Below, piece by piece: positions 46,316-55,780 of a stretch of 64,000 bases of DNA. Each line of letters opens with the position of its first letter. Position 1 is the stretch's first letter. Where the stretch lies: positions 16,823,586 to 16,887,585 of the forward strand of contig NC_080589.1 in assembly GCF_029962835.1 (NCBI RefSeq). Reading direction: 5' to 3'. Made by a program: the position numbers and the translations under genes. Under the pieces are notes generated by a model. It made no database searches. It saw only the letters and a program-made list of their open reading frames with translations, and was not told the origin of the DNA. The DNA comes from Magnolia sinica. Taxonomy: Eukaryota > Streptophyta > Magnoliopsida > Magnoliales > Magnoliaceae.

Positions 46316-47258
46316 AGCAGTTCACCCTCTGCATGTCACATCTGATGAACATCTGGATCTAATCCATACATGAAAAATGTACGGTTTTGGATCAAGGACA
46401 GAAAAAAGGCTTCCCAAAACATTCTAATTCGCTTGATGACTACTCAACGTATCTGAAAATGAAAACGCACCGTCCAAGTATTTACCAAAAGCACTACACA
46501 ATCTAAATATTCTAAAAAACACTAGCGCTTGATTTTCACGTGGAGGAATGATCAAACACACCCTAATGTATGGTAAAGTTTCCTTTTCCACCTTGCACAA
46601 CAGGTGAGCGTGCCATATGTATATGTAATCTGAGCCATTGAAAAGGTTGGGGCCCCTTGAAGATCACTTCACCCGAAAATCAGACTGATCCGCCCATCAT
46701 TTGGGGCACAACATAGAAAATAACGGATGGTCAACGATGTGGACCACCTGATTAGTGGATTGGTATGATCTTTTGTGGTCAATGATCTTTAAGGTGGGCC
46801 AATATTTTCGATGGGTCAGATGTCTAATACACGTAATACAAAAGCTGTATGTGGGAGATGGAAGCTTTTTACCATCCCCTGGGGTATATTTGATCACAGC
46901 CCTTCGAGATTTATATGCTTCCCACATTTGTCCATTGAGGAATGCATCATCTGTTATTCGTCATCAAATGATGTACTGGATTGCCCATGGCCCAAAGGAT
47001 GGTTCTGATTGGACAGTAAAGATCTGCCTGAGGGACTTTTGACCGTTGAATGTAAACATTTCCTTCAGTAGGTTGGACCCACCAGGTGGACGGTCTAGAT
47101 CAAAGGAGGGTATGGCAAACACGTGGGGTTGGATCTTGCATAATATGATGATGTTCGGAATTGCATCAGAAAAGCCTCAAGGCGTCAGATCACTTTTTAC
47201 CATTGATTTCATTGCTAGGTAGGATCTACCACGCTGGACCCACATGAAATCGGGGTTG
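46316..47258. other. No gene recognised
   Basis: Mixed sequence with fragments of the short-element families (for example ATTAGTGGATTGGTATG at about 46750). Open frames of 65-95 codons overlap on both strands and lack motifs. Confidence 0.5.
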
Positions 47259-47802
47259 GATTAGGTGCGTCACCCAGCCTCACCCAAGACGGTGCAGTCC
47301 TTAGTGTGGGGCCCACCTTAATGTATGTATTCCCTATCCACGCCGTCCATCTGTTTTTTCAGATTATTTCAGGGAATGAGCCCGAAAATGGAAACAGATC
47401 CAAATCTCAGCCTAGACCATAGCAAAGGAAGCAGTGATTATTGACCATTAAAAACTTCTTGTGGGCCACCAAACGTTTAGATCAAGTTTATATTTGTTTT
47501 TTGTTTTCTGTTTTTCTCCCCTTCATCCAGTTTTTTGGTACATTAGCAACAGTTTGAATAGGAAATAAACATCATGAAAACATTAAGCTAGTTCTCAGGA
47601 AGTTTTTGATGGTGTGGCGTTCAATCACCATTGTTTCCTACAGTATGGCCCATCTAGATTTGGATCGGCTTCATTTTTGGGCTCGTAACTTAAAATGATC
47701 TTGAAAAACAGATGGACGGTGTGGATATCGAATATATTCATCAAGGTGGGGCCCGCGGTAAGGGCCGCACCATCTTGGGTGAGGCCTAGGCCGCACCTAA
47801 TC
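47259..47802. mobile_element. Complete long-TIR palindromic MITE
   Basis: Left GATTAGGTGCG...CCTCACCCAAGACGGTGC...GTGGGGCCCACCTT. Right AAGGTGGGGCCCGCGG...GCACCATCTTGGGTGAGG...CGCACCTAATC. The inverted match extends roughly 100 bases with small gaps. Interior landmarks match the rest of the family. Flanking duplications are not obvious. The ends resemble MULE-type MITEs (inference). Confidence 0.8.
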
Positions 47803-48494
47803 ATCTACAATTGTTAGCCCTCAACATGTGGTGATCCAGGTCATTCATCATGCCCTATTATAGGTGGGTCACATTGAAAGGATTCCACTGCAGTCTACAG
47901 ATCTTCATTGCCCATAAGTGGACCACCATTCTTAATCAATGGGAGCTTTGTCAAGTGGTCCATCCATGGATACACACACATCCGCAGAGGAAAAGTTCCC
48001 AACAGGTGAAGTGGACCCCATTCCTCCCACCACCTAGAAAGTAAGATCAAGTGGGACCAACTTCCATTCTGCAAATCCAAAGAGAATAAAACTCAGCCCA
48101 CGGTTTCATATGGGTTTTTCAAGTAGGACCATTTTCCTCGTCTTCTTCTTTGTTATCCTTTACCTTCTTACAAACCATTTTAAGATCAACTCTATCAAAT
48201 GGATAGAAATTTTCATCACTTCAACTAAGAATGCAAACGCATACACACAAAAGATAGGAAATATTTTATTTCACGTTAAAAACACCAGCTCCGAATAAAC
48301 ATTTCTCCAAGTTATCAAAACATAGCTTTTGAACTATCAACTTAAGACTCCATACATGACTCTAACATGCGACTAAGACTTAAAACTTAGTAAGTAATCA
48401 TTACCTCCAAAAGTGTATGAGACACTCCCTCTTATCTATATATACGTACGACTTATTTTTTTATGGTATTAGAGTAGAATCTGCATCGTATGCA
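47803..48494. other. Downstream region of the glutaredoxin gene; no other gene
   Basis: Ordinary AT-rich sequence, presumably containing the 3' UTR of the minus-strand glutaredoxin near 48300-48494. No clear polyadenylation signal is claimed. Open frames of about 60 codons are not supported. Confidence 0.5.
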
Positions 48495-48812
48495 TTACAC
48501 CCAGATAGCTCCTGCTTCTCTAAGGAGCGTCATTAGAGCACGATTACGGTTGAGTTGAAGAGCCATCACCTCATTGGTAGAGCCCACCAATTTACCGCCT
48601 ATGAACACGGCTGGTAAAGGCGACCTACGACCTAGTAGCCTGACCAATGCCTTCTCCATTTCTTTTCCTCTGGGGTCCACATCGAGCTCATAAACAATTG
48701 CATGGGCCCCAAGCTCTATGAAGAGCCTCTTGATGGAGTGGCACATGCAACATGAGCTGTTGCTAAAGATCACCAACGCATTCTGGCCTGCCAATCCCAT
48801 CACCTGGTCCAT
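48495..48812 (-). CDS. CC-type (class III) glutaredoxin
   Basis: An intact single-exon frame of 105 residues, the usual length for the plant-specific CC-type group (ROXY family). The active site CCMC is at residues 21-24, inside SNSSCCMCHSIKRLF. It is followed by YELDVDPRG, the substrate-groove PAVFIGGKLVGSTNEV and a C-terminal AIWV, a variant of the ALWL-like tail that binds TGA-type bZIP factors. Known members act with glutathione in nucleus and cytosol and modulate TGA factors in flower development, nitrate signalling or defence. Start: the only ATG in frame, just after the GA-repeat leader. Which ROXY/GRX subgroup it belongs to cannot be told here. Confidence 0.95.
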   Translation of the reverse strand: MDQVMGLAGQNALVIFSNSSCCMCHSIKRLFIELGAHAIVYELDVDPRGKEMEKALVRLLGRRSPLPAVFIGGKLVGSTNEVMALQLNRNRALMTLLREAGAIWV

Positions 48813-48818
48813 CTTAGT

Positions 48819-48820
<2 letters not shown>

Positions 48821-48864
<44 letters not shown>
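48821..48864 (-). repeat. GA/CT microsatellite in the glutaredoxin leader
   Basis: A (GA)n run of about 44 bases on the plus strand reads as CT on the coding strand, ending about 10 bases before the ATG. CT-rich leaders are common in plant genes. Confidence 0.9.
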
Positions 48865-48867
<3 letters not shown>

Positions 48868-48938
48868 GAAATGTGTATGTGATTGAAAGAAAGCTAAGAA
48901 GGCTTTGGTTGTGATGAAAATGAGTTTGTGAGGAGTCT

Positions 48939-48946
48939 TATTTATA
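48939..48946 (-). promoter_or_regulatory. TATA box of the glutaredoxin gene
   Basis: On the minus strand the sequence reads TATAAATA, about 127 bases upstream of the ATG. That leaves room for a leader of about 95 bases including the CT tract. Confidence 0.75.
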
Positions 48947-48959
48947 CATGCTCGTGGGG

Positions 48960-50179
48960 GTGGTGGATGGCATTTTCTAATAGAAGAAAACAGGCGAATG
49001 TTATTAGATATTTTGGATCATGCCCAAAACACCCCTTATCATTTCTTGACAGTGACAGGAACTGCGGCTTCAATTGGTGAAAAAGGAATGCAGGGCATCA
49101 ATGGTGGGGCCCATGATTTGAGTGGTCCACTGTCCGGATTGACGCACATTGGAACCATGAGTACGGAACATGGGTGCATCAGCATCATCCAACATACCCT
49201 GCCAGAGTATTATATGGTGTATTGGACAAATGCTTCGATTTTGTCGGGACATGGACAGCCTAATCATCGATCTGGACCGTTGAGTGGGTTCAGATTGGGG
49301 GTTTAGTGACAGAATGGAAGGTTCAGATAGATGATTAGGCATTTTCTTTGTTATAATAAAATATCCAATTTGCAGTGATTTGAACAGGTTGATAGAATCC
49401 TCTGATCATTGGGGTCGAACTAATGAACGGTCCAAACTGCTGGTTGGACTGCCAATGTATCTAATGTTGTGCATTTAAAATATAAACGCGTCCGAATGAG
49501 TACAGAAGTATTTTACCATTTTATCCTCACATGTGAGATCCTTCTCCATCTACAGGCAATAAAGCACACGTGTTTCATATCTGAGCTTTCCATTTATGTA
49601 GACCTTCTGGCCAAAAAATCAGGAGGTTATATGTCTCATGTGGACCAAAGTGTACAAATCAAATGGATGGCTAGAAACATTTGTTTCAGCCTGCCGTGTC
49701 TTTTGTACATTGTGGCCCACCTGACAAGTGAAACTTTCGTATTTTTAGGATATAAGACCTAAACAGTGTGATCCACCTGATGGAAAGATTGGATCTTACA
49801 TACGTATGCCACGTCAGATTTCTTGCCTGAGTGAGTATGGACAGCGCTCTAATTACGCTTACTTTAGAAAATCAAACAGGCCCTAAAAGCAACGGGAAGA
49901 ATGATTTCATGGATAAACTATGCATGGAAGTTCAACGTATGCATGAAATTAAAACAACCGTTCAATCCGTACACTTACACATTGATCCATACCGTGTGAT
50001 TGGTGGGCCATCTGTTGGATTAGTAGTAAACTAAATTTTAAACTGATCGAGAGGTTACAATAGCCCGAAGATTTTATTTTGTAAATGCACGCCAAGGACT
50101 TCTGCCGACTGTTGAAAAGTACGTTATCAACGGGCATATTTTGTAGTCTCTAGCTTATGGATTTTCTAGACTTTGAGCC
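48960..50179. other. Upstream region of the glutaredoxin gene; no other gene
   Basis: Contains fragments of short elements (for example around 49640-49830 and AAAATCAAACAGGCCC at 49867). Open frames of 60-102 codons on both strands overlap and show no motif. One 90-codon minus frame mirrors a plus frame over 49070-49306, so both are rejected. Confidence 0.5.
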
Positions 50180-50184
50180 CTTTC
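50180..50184. repeat. Target site duplication CTTTC, left, of copia-3
   Basis: CTTTC here and at 54921-54925 flank the element exactly. Confidence 0.92.
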
Positions 50185-50973
50185 TATTGGGGGCCGTTAT
50201 ACAAAACCTTAGGATCTAGCCTCCTAAAATATAAGAATTATGGGATAATAAAGCAATGAAATAAATCAAAGCACAAACCACACGACATAAGAGATTTTTA
50301 CGTGAAAAACTCTCGAAGAGGTAAAAACCACAGGACCTCATCCGGATCAACAATCCACTATGAAGTAGAACGTTACAACTGATCACAAGCACACACCGTT
50401 TGGATCAATTCACTCACGCAGAAGTTGATAAACAATAAAAGAATAAAGAAAAAATGGAGAGATCTCACCGATTACGAAGACATAAAAGCGCCGAGACGTC
50501 GACTGCGAAGTAGATCACCTCTCCGAGTAGAACATCCCTTCCACAAGCTTCTTCTCTCTCTTTTTCTCTTACTCTCACCCTTTGATAGCCCTAAACCATT
50601 TAAAAAATCATTGCAAAGCTTTAAGAAACTCTCATGCATTGCTTAGAAAAGCCCTAGGACCCCTATTTATAGTTTAGGCAACTCCCTTTCGCACCTCTTG
50701 CGAAACCGCCTCAAATTTACGTAGTCCGCACCAAATCCGGATTGAATCTGCCTAACCTCGACTAGTCGAGCAGGATCCTCGACCGATCGAGCGGCCCACT
50801 CGATCAGTTGAGCACCTCTCTCGACTGGTCGAGCACCACGGAGTTCCAAAACTAATTGCTCGCTGGACTTTGAGTCAAGCGCCACTCGACTGGTCGAGCC
50901 CCGCAGAAAAACATCCGTTTTTTTCAACGGGTTGCATTACTTCTCCTCTAAACTGAGGAGGAAAACTCCATCA
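50185..50973 (-). repeat. Copia-3 3' LTR (left on the plus strand)
   Basis: 789 bases. Its plus-strand left edge reads TATTGGGGGCC against TGTTGGGAGCC in the other copy. Its right edge ends CCATCA. A TATA box on the minus strand lies at 50663-50672. CGACTAGTCGAG / CGACTGGTCGAG motifs are clustered at 50758-50905. A purine tract (minus GGAAAGGGAGAGATT) abuts it at 50974-50988. Confidence 0.93.
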
Positions 50974-50988
50974 AATCTCTCCCTTTCC

Positions 50989-51540
50989 GACTCAGGAGAA
51001 ATTCACCTTGTTCAAGCCAGTTAGGTTTCTACAAACCTCAAACTTGCCCTTGAGCAATGCCTTAATCATCATGTCTGACCCGTTATCGTTTGTGTGGACC
51101 TTCTTAAGCTGTAACACCTTCTGTTCTAAAGTATCACTGATCTAGTGATACCGAATCTCTATGTGCTTCGACTTAGAGTGTTGACTTGGATTCTTGCTCA
51201 AGTGTTAGTACTTTGACTACGTAATAGACTATGTGCTGCTCCTGCTTTAGGGTAAGTTCCTGTTGGAACCTCTTCATCCAAAGCATTTCTTTACATGCCT
51301 CTATGACTATAATGTACTCGGCCTCTGTCGTCAACAATGCTATGACCTTCTGTAGCTTACTCTGCTAAGCGACCGCTCCCCCTGCAGACGTGAACATGAA
51401 CCCCGATATAGACTTCTTGGAGTCTATGTCACTTGCCATATCTGCATCTATGTAGCCCTATAACACAGTTTTTCCGTCACCATAGCATAGGTTCAACCCG
51501 GATGAGCCTCTTAGATACCGCAGTATCCATTTCACCATAT
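50989..51540 (-). pseudogene. pol: Copia-3 RNase H, degenerate
   Basis: Minus-strand sequence after the deletion junction reads MVKWILRYLRGSSGLNLCYG, a stop, then YIDADMASDIDSKKSISGF, TTEAEYI and WMKRFQQEL, the RNase H order of copia elements, with further stops. The usual DADWA is DADMA here. The 3' part is decayed toward the LTR. Confidence 0.8.
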
Positions 51541-51697
51541 CATAGGTGTGGTTCTTATGTAAGGATTCCATCTTCTCTTGCATAGCTTTCAAACACACCC
51601 TCATATGCTCGTCGGCTAGGGCCTCAGAATAATATTTTGGCTCTCCCCCATTAGTGAGCATAATGTACTCATGCGGCGAGTACCTCTTGAATGGCCG
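51535..51697 (-). pseudogene. pol: Copia-3 reverse transcriptase N-terminal stub at deletion junction
   Basis: Minus strand: EPKYYSEALADEHMRVCLKA then MESLHKNHTYD, the start of copia RT, joined directly to MVKWILRYLRG of the RT/RNase H connection at about 51538-51545. The whole polymerase core, including the YVDD motif, is gone. A frameshift near 51660-51700 separates the stub from the integrase frame. Confidence 0.85.
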
Positions 51698-52411
51698 TCA
51701 TCTGTCCCTAGATGACCTCCTTACCTGTGGCTTAACAGGTGGATCAGATGGAGGTTGCTCCCCCGGTCCATCTTTTGTAGGAACTCCGTCGTCCTCTATA
51801 CCTTGCTGTACTCTCTCGTTATTAGGCACCACGAGAGGAATAACAGGATCCATATCTTCTAACTTACTTGAACTAGGCTGGTTCTTTTTTGGCTTATAAA
51901 TGTCTTCAATACCTTGGTCTTCAAAGAAAACCACATCTCTGCTCTTGACGAGCTTTTTCTCAGTCGGATCCCACAATCTGTAGTTGAACTTTTCATCACC
52001 GTACCCCAAGAACACACATTGTCTGATCTTTATATCGAGCTTGGACCTCTCGTCCTTTGGTACGTGAACGGATGCCTTGCATCCAAACACCCTGAGATGA
52101 CTGTACGATGGATCTTGTCCAGTCCATACCTTTTCAGGTACTTCTCCATTCAACGGGGCTGATGGAGACATGTTTATCAAATACACTACCGTTTGCATTG
52201 CTTCTCCCCAGAACATCTTGGGCAACTTTGCATGAGATAACATGCATCTGATTCTCTCTACAATGGTGCGATTCATTCGCTCAGCTACACCATTATGCTG
52301 GGGGGTCTTGGGAACCGTCTGTTCATGCCGTATACCTAGGGACTTACAATACTCATGGAAGTCACCAATATATTTACCACTATTGTCAGTGCGGATGCAC
52401 TTCAATGATAT

Positions 52412-52463
<52 letters not shown>

Positions 52464-53218
52464 ACCATCGCATGAAACAATTTAAACACACCAAAGACCT
52501 CATCCTTAGATTTCAAAGCATAAACCCAAATCCTCCTAGATGCATCATTTATAAAAGTAACAAAATACAATGCCCCACCCAAAGTATTTGTCCTCATAGG
52601 ACTACAAACATCAGAATAAACCAAATCTAATGCATGCACTTTATTAACATGAGAAACAGAATTAACAAATGAAACTCTATATTGTTTCCCTGATAAACAA
52701 TCAATACAGGTTTTGAGAGGTTTACATGTCATGTCTGGAAGGAGCCGCTTCTTTACTAGTAGCTGAAGCCCTTTTTCACTCATGTGGCTTAGACGCCTGT
52801 GCCACATGTCAATAGCTGAATCTTTCGCTGCGTTCAACCCACCTTTGCATACACTGACACTTGCCTTGTAAAAGGTGTAACACTTTTTTCCTCTGGCTGC
52901 GATCAACGAACTCTTGATGAGCTTCCTACGTCCACCAACAAAACGGTTTTCATAGTCATCATTATCCAACTTTCCCATCGACATCAAGTTGAGGCGAAGG
53001 TCTGGAATGTTCTTCACATCCCTGAGAAACAATGTGCAGCCCACATCGGTCTTCACACAAATATCACCGATCCCTAAGATCTTTGATATGTTAGAATTTC
53101 TCATCTTAACGGTCCCAAAGTCACCTGACTTGTAGCTTGTGAAGAAATCTCTACGTGGAGTCACATGAAACGAGGCTCCCGAGTCTATCACCCAGTCAGT
53201 GTCCTGACTCGTAGCCAT
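51698..53218 (-). CDS. pol: Copia-3 protease-integrase frame, 506 codons
   Basis: An uninterrupted frame starting MATSQDTDWVIDSGASFHVT, with the aspartic protease triplet Asp-Ser-Gly at residues 12-14. Pre-integrase MWHRRLSHMSEKGL and CIDCLSGKQ form the zinc site. The integrase core has YSDVCSP, RTDNSGKY and GVAERMNR, so all three catalytic acids are present. The C-terminal VFGCKASVHVPKDERSK and FLGYG are typical. Between the first and second catalytic Asp, a (GA)n expansion encodes about nine Glu-Arg pairs without breaking the frame. The product lacks RT, so the element can only move with outside help, if at all. Confidence 0.9.
52414..52462. repeat. (CT)n microsatellite inside integrase
   Basis: An uninterrupted CT run of about 48 bases within the integrase coding sequence. 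On the coding strand it reads GA repeats translating to alternating Glu and Arg. Confidence 0.95.
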
Positions 53219-53239
53219 GAGACAAACATTGTGATTTGC

Positions 53240-54066
53240 AGAAAGAATAACTACAACTTCGCTATCTGAAGCAACCGCAGTGGAATCTAATTCATCTTCC
53301 TTTCCTTTCCTTTTCCTTTCTTGTCATTCTTCTTATGACATTCATGCTTGTAGTAGCTTTTCTTGCCACAATTCCAGCATTCAATATCCTTTCTGGTACT
53401 CGACTTGCCTCTTGATTTATCTCGAGCTTTTTCGCCCTTTCTGTTTTTTCCTCTCCCTCGATCTTGTATCACAAGGGCCTCTTACTGAGTAGACCCCTGA
53501 GACTTCCTTCTTGTCTCCTCATTGAAGAAACAACTAGTTACCTATTCCATGGACACCTTTCCATTTGGTACGGAGTTACTCAGAGACACCACCAATGTCT
53601 CCCAACTGTCAGGCAATGAGTTAAGTAATAACAAAGCCTATAATTTATCGTCCAAGACCATCTTTATATCGGAGAGCTGGTTCAATATATTGCTGACTTC
53701 ATTCATGTGCTCAGCCACAGAATCATCATCTTTGAACTTGAGATTCACAAGTCGTCTTATCAGATAAATTTTATTATCGGCTGTCTTCCTCTCATACAGC
53801 CCTTGCAGTTTCAGCCATAGGCTAGAGATTGAAGTCTCCGTAGACACATGATGGAATACAGAATCGTCCAGCCATTGTCTAATAAACCCCACCGCCTTCC
53901 GGTCCAACATCTTCTAATCATCATCTGATATATCCTTTGACTTTGCTGATATGCCTTGAATTGGAGAATACAAGTCCTTACAATAAAGCAAGTCCTCCAT
54001 CTTAACCTTCCATATGGTCCAGTTAGAACCATTGAGACTGATCATCCTTGATGAGCTACCTTCCAT
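53240..54066 (-). pseudogene. gag: Copia-3 gag, interrupted
   Basis: Starts at the ATG complement 54064-54066: MEGSSSRMISLNGSNWTIWK, the usual copia gag start. A stop follows at DDD (a Trp codon in relatives). It then continues open as KAVGFIRQWLDDSVF, SLWLKLQGLYERKTADNK and VAEHMNEVSNILNQL (53910-53638). The zinc knuckle CWNCGKKSYYKHEC lies near 53370 with correct spacing. Further stops break the link. Gag would form the particle shell. Confidence 0.88.
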
Positions 54067-54102
54067 AATTCAGAACCGATCCCACTCCGTTTAATCAACT
54101 TA

Positions 54103-54119
54103 AACGCTTTGATACCACT
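54103..54119 (-). promoter_or_regulatory. Primer binding site of copia-3
   Basis: The minus strand reads TGGTATCAAAGCG just inside the right LTR edge, complementary to initiator tRNA-Met. Confidence 0.9.
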
Positions 54120-54120
54120 T

Positions 54121-54920
54121 TGTTGGGAGCCATTGCACAAAACCTTAAGATCTAGCCTCCCAAAGCACTAGAATTATGGGATAATAAAGTAATGAAATAA
54201 ATCAAAGTACAAACCACACGACATAAGAGATTTTTACGTGGAAAACTCTTAAAGAGGTCAAAACCACGGGACCTCATTCAGATCAACAATCCACTATGAA
54301 GTATAACGTTACAACCGATCACAAGCACATACCGCTTGGATCAAACCTTCTTAACTTATGCAAAAGTGGATAAACAATAAGAGAATAAAGAAAAAACGGA
54401 GAGATCTTATCGATTACGAGGACATAGAAGCGCTGAGACGTCGACTGCGAAGTAGATCACCTCTACAAGAAGAACCTCTCTTCCACAAGCTTCCTCTCTC
54501 TCTTTTTTTCTCTCTCTCACCCTTTGATAGCCCTAAACCCTTTAGCAAACCCTTGCAAAGCTTTAGGAAACTCTCTTGTATTGCCTAGAAAAGCCCTATA
54601 ACCCCTATTTATAGTTTAGGCAACTCCCTTTCGCACCTCTTGTGAAACCACCTCAAATTTACGTAGTCTGCATCAAATCTGGACTGAATTTGCTTAACCT
54701 CGACTAGTTGAGCAGGGTCCTCGACCGGTTGAGCAGCCCACTCGACCGGTCGAGCACCTCCCTCAATTGGTCGAGCACCATGGAGTTCCAAAACCGATCA
54801 CTCGCTGGACTTTGACCGATCGAGCAGCCCACTCGATTGGTCGAGCACCATGGAAAAACATTCGTTTTTTTCAATGGGTTGCACTACTTCTCCTCTAAAT
54901 TGAGGAGGAAAATCCCATCA
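54121..54920 (-). repeat. Copia-3 5' LTR (right on the plus strand)
   Basis: 800 bases, TGTTGGGAGCC ... TCCCATCA on the plus strand, followed by TSD CTTTC at 54921-54925. Minus-strand TATA box at 54605-54614, motif cluster at 54698-54850. Confidence 0.93.
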
Positions 54921-55153
54921 CTTTCAAGATATGGCCCACTATATTTTGACACGTATAAATTGACAGCCATGTGTATCAGATGGATGGTAGGTGGCTTACA
55001 TAATGGTCTTGGGTATATAATCTACGGACAAGATTGTTCTCCATCATCTAATATCTAATGCCACGGGATAAAGAAATGTAACTTGTGCACGCATACCGAC
55101 ATAAGGCATCCAAATTTTCAAACATGTGAGTGTAAACTATACAGGTAGGGGAT

Positions 55154-55780
55154 GCGGATTGGGTACTTCCCCACTAGTCTCTGCCTAGGAACGAACAGGG
55201 GTTCTGAGGGCCACCGGGATGTATGGGTTTTATCAACACCGTCCATCCATTCTGTCGTATCATTTTACCGTATGATCCAAAAAAATGAGGTTGATCCAAG
55301 GCTTAAGTGGACCATACCATAGGAAGCACTAGGGTGACTGTTGAAACCTTCCTAGGACCCACCATGATGGTTAATTGCCATCCAACCTGTTCATAAAGTT
55401 GCATAGACCTGGATGAAGGAGAAAAAAAAAACTACTTGTCATCCGACCTGTTCATGAGGTCGCATGGACTTTGGATGATGGAAAAAAAAACAAACAAACA
55501 TCAGCTTGATTCAAAACTTTCGTGGCCCTAACAAGTTATCAACAGCAAGTGTTTAATCCCCAGTGGTGTCTGCCTGAACCTTGGATCTGACTTATTTTTG
55601 GGCTCGCAGGATAAAATGATAAGAAAAAAGTGGATGGACGGTGTGAATAAAATCCATACATCATAGTGGCCTATGGAAAAAAATGAATTAACGGTGTGGA
55701 TAAAACCCATACAACATAGAGGCCCTCTTCATTCCTAGCTAGAGACAGGTGGGGAGGTGGGGATATTACCGAACCAACGT
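55154..55780. mobile_element. Palindromic MITE with internal duplication
   Basis: Left end GGATTGGGTACTTCCCCACT...GCCTAGGAACGAAC. Right end TTCCTAGCTAGAGACAGGTGGGGAGGTGGGGATAT, roughly inverted. A segment with 'tgtcatccgacctgttcat' repeats the preceding 'tgccatccaacctgttcat' (55376 and 55437). Near the right end the 'gtggataaaacccatacaacat' segment is also doubled. No coding capacity. Confidence 0.7.

Larger units (their letters stand above)
50185..54920 (-). mobile_element. Copia-3: Ty1/copia element (Tork/TNT1-like), RT deleted
   Basis: A 4.7 kb minus-strand element with 0.8 kb LTRs, TSD CTTTC, primer binding site, gag, an open protease-integrase frame, the first residues of reverse transcriptase and then RNase H. 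Most of RT is missing. The gag and integrase motifs resemble the Tork/TNT1 group (inference). LTR copies are similar but clearly diverged at CpG-rich sites. Confidence 0.92.
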
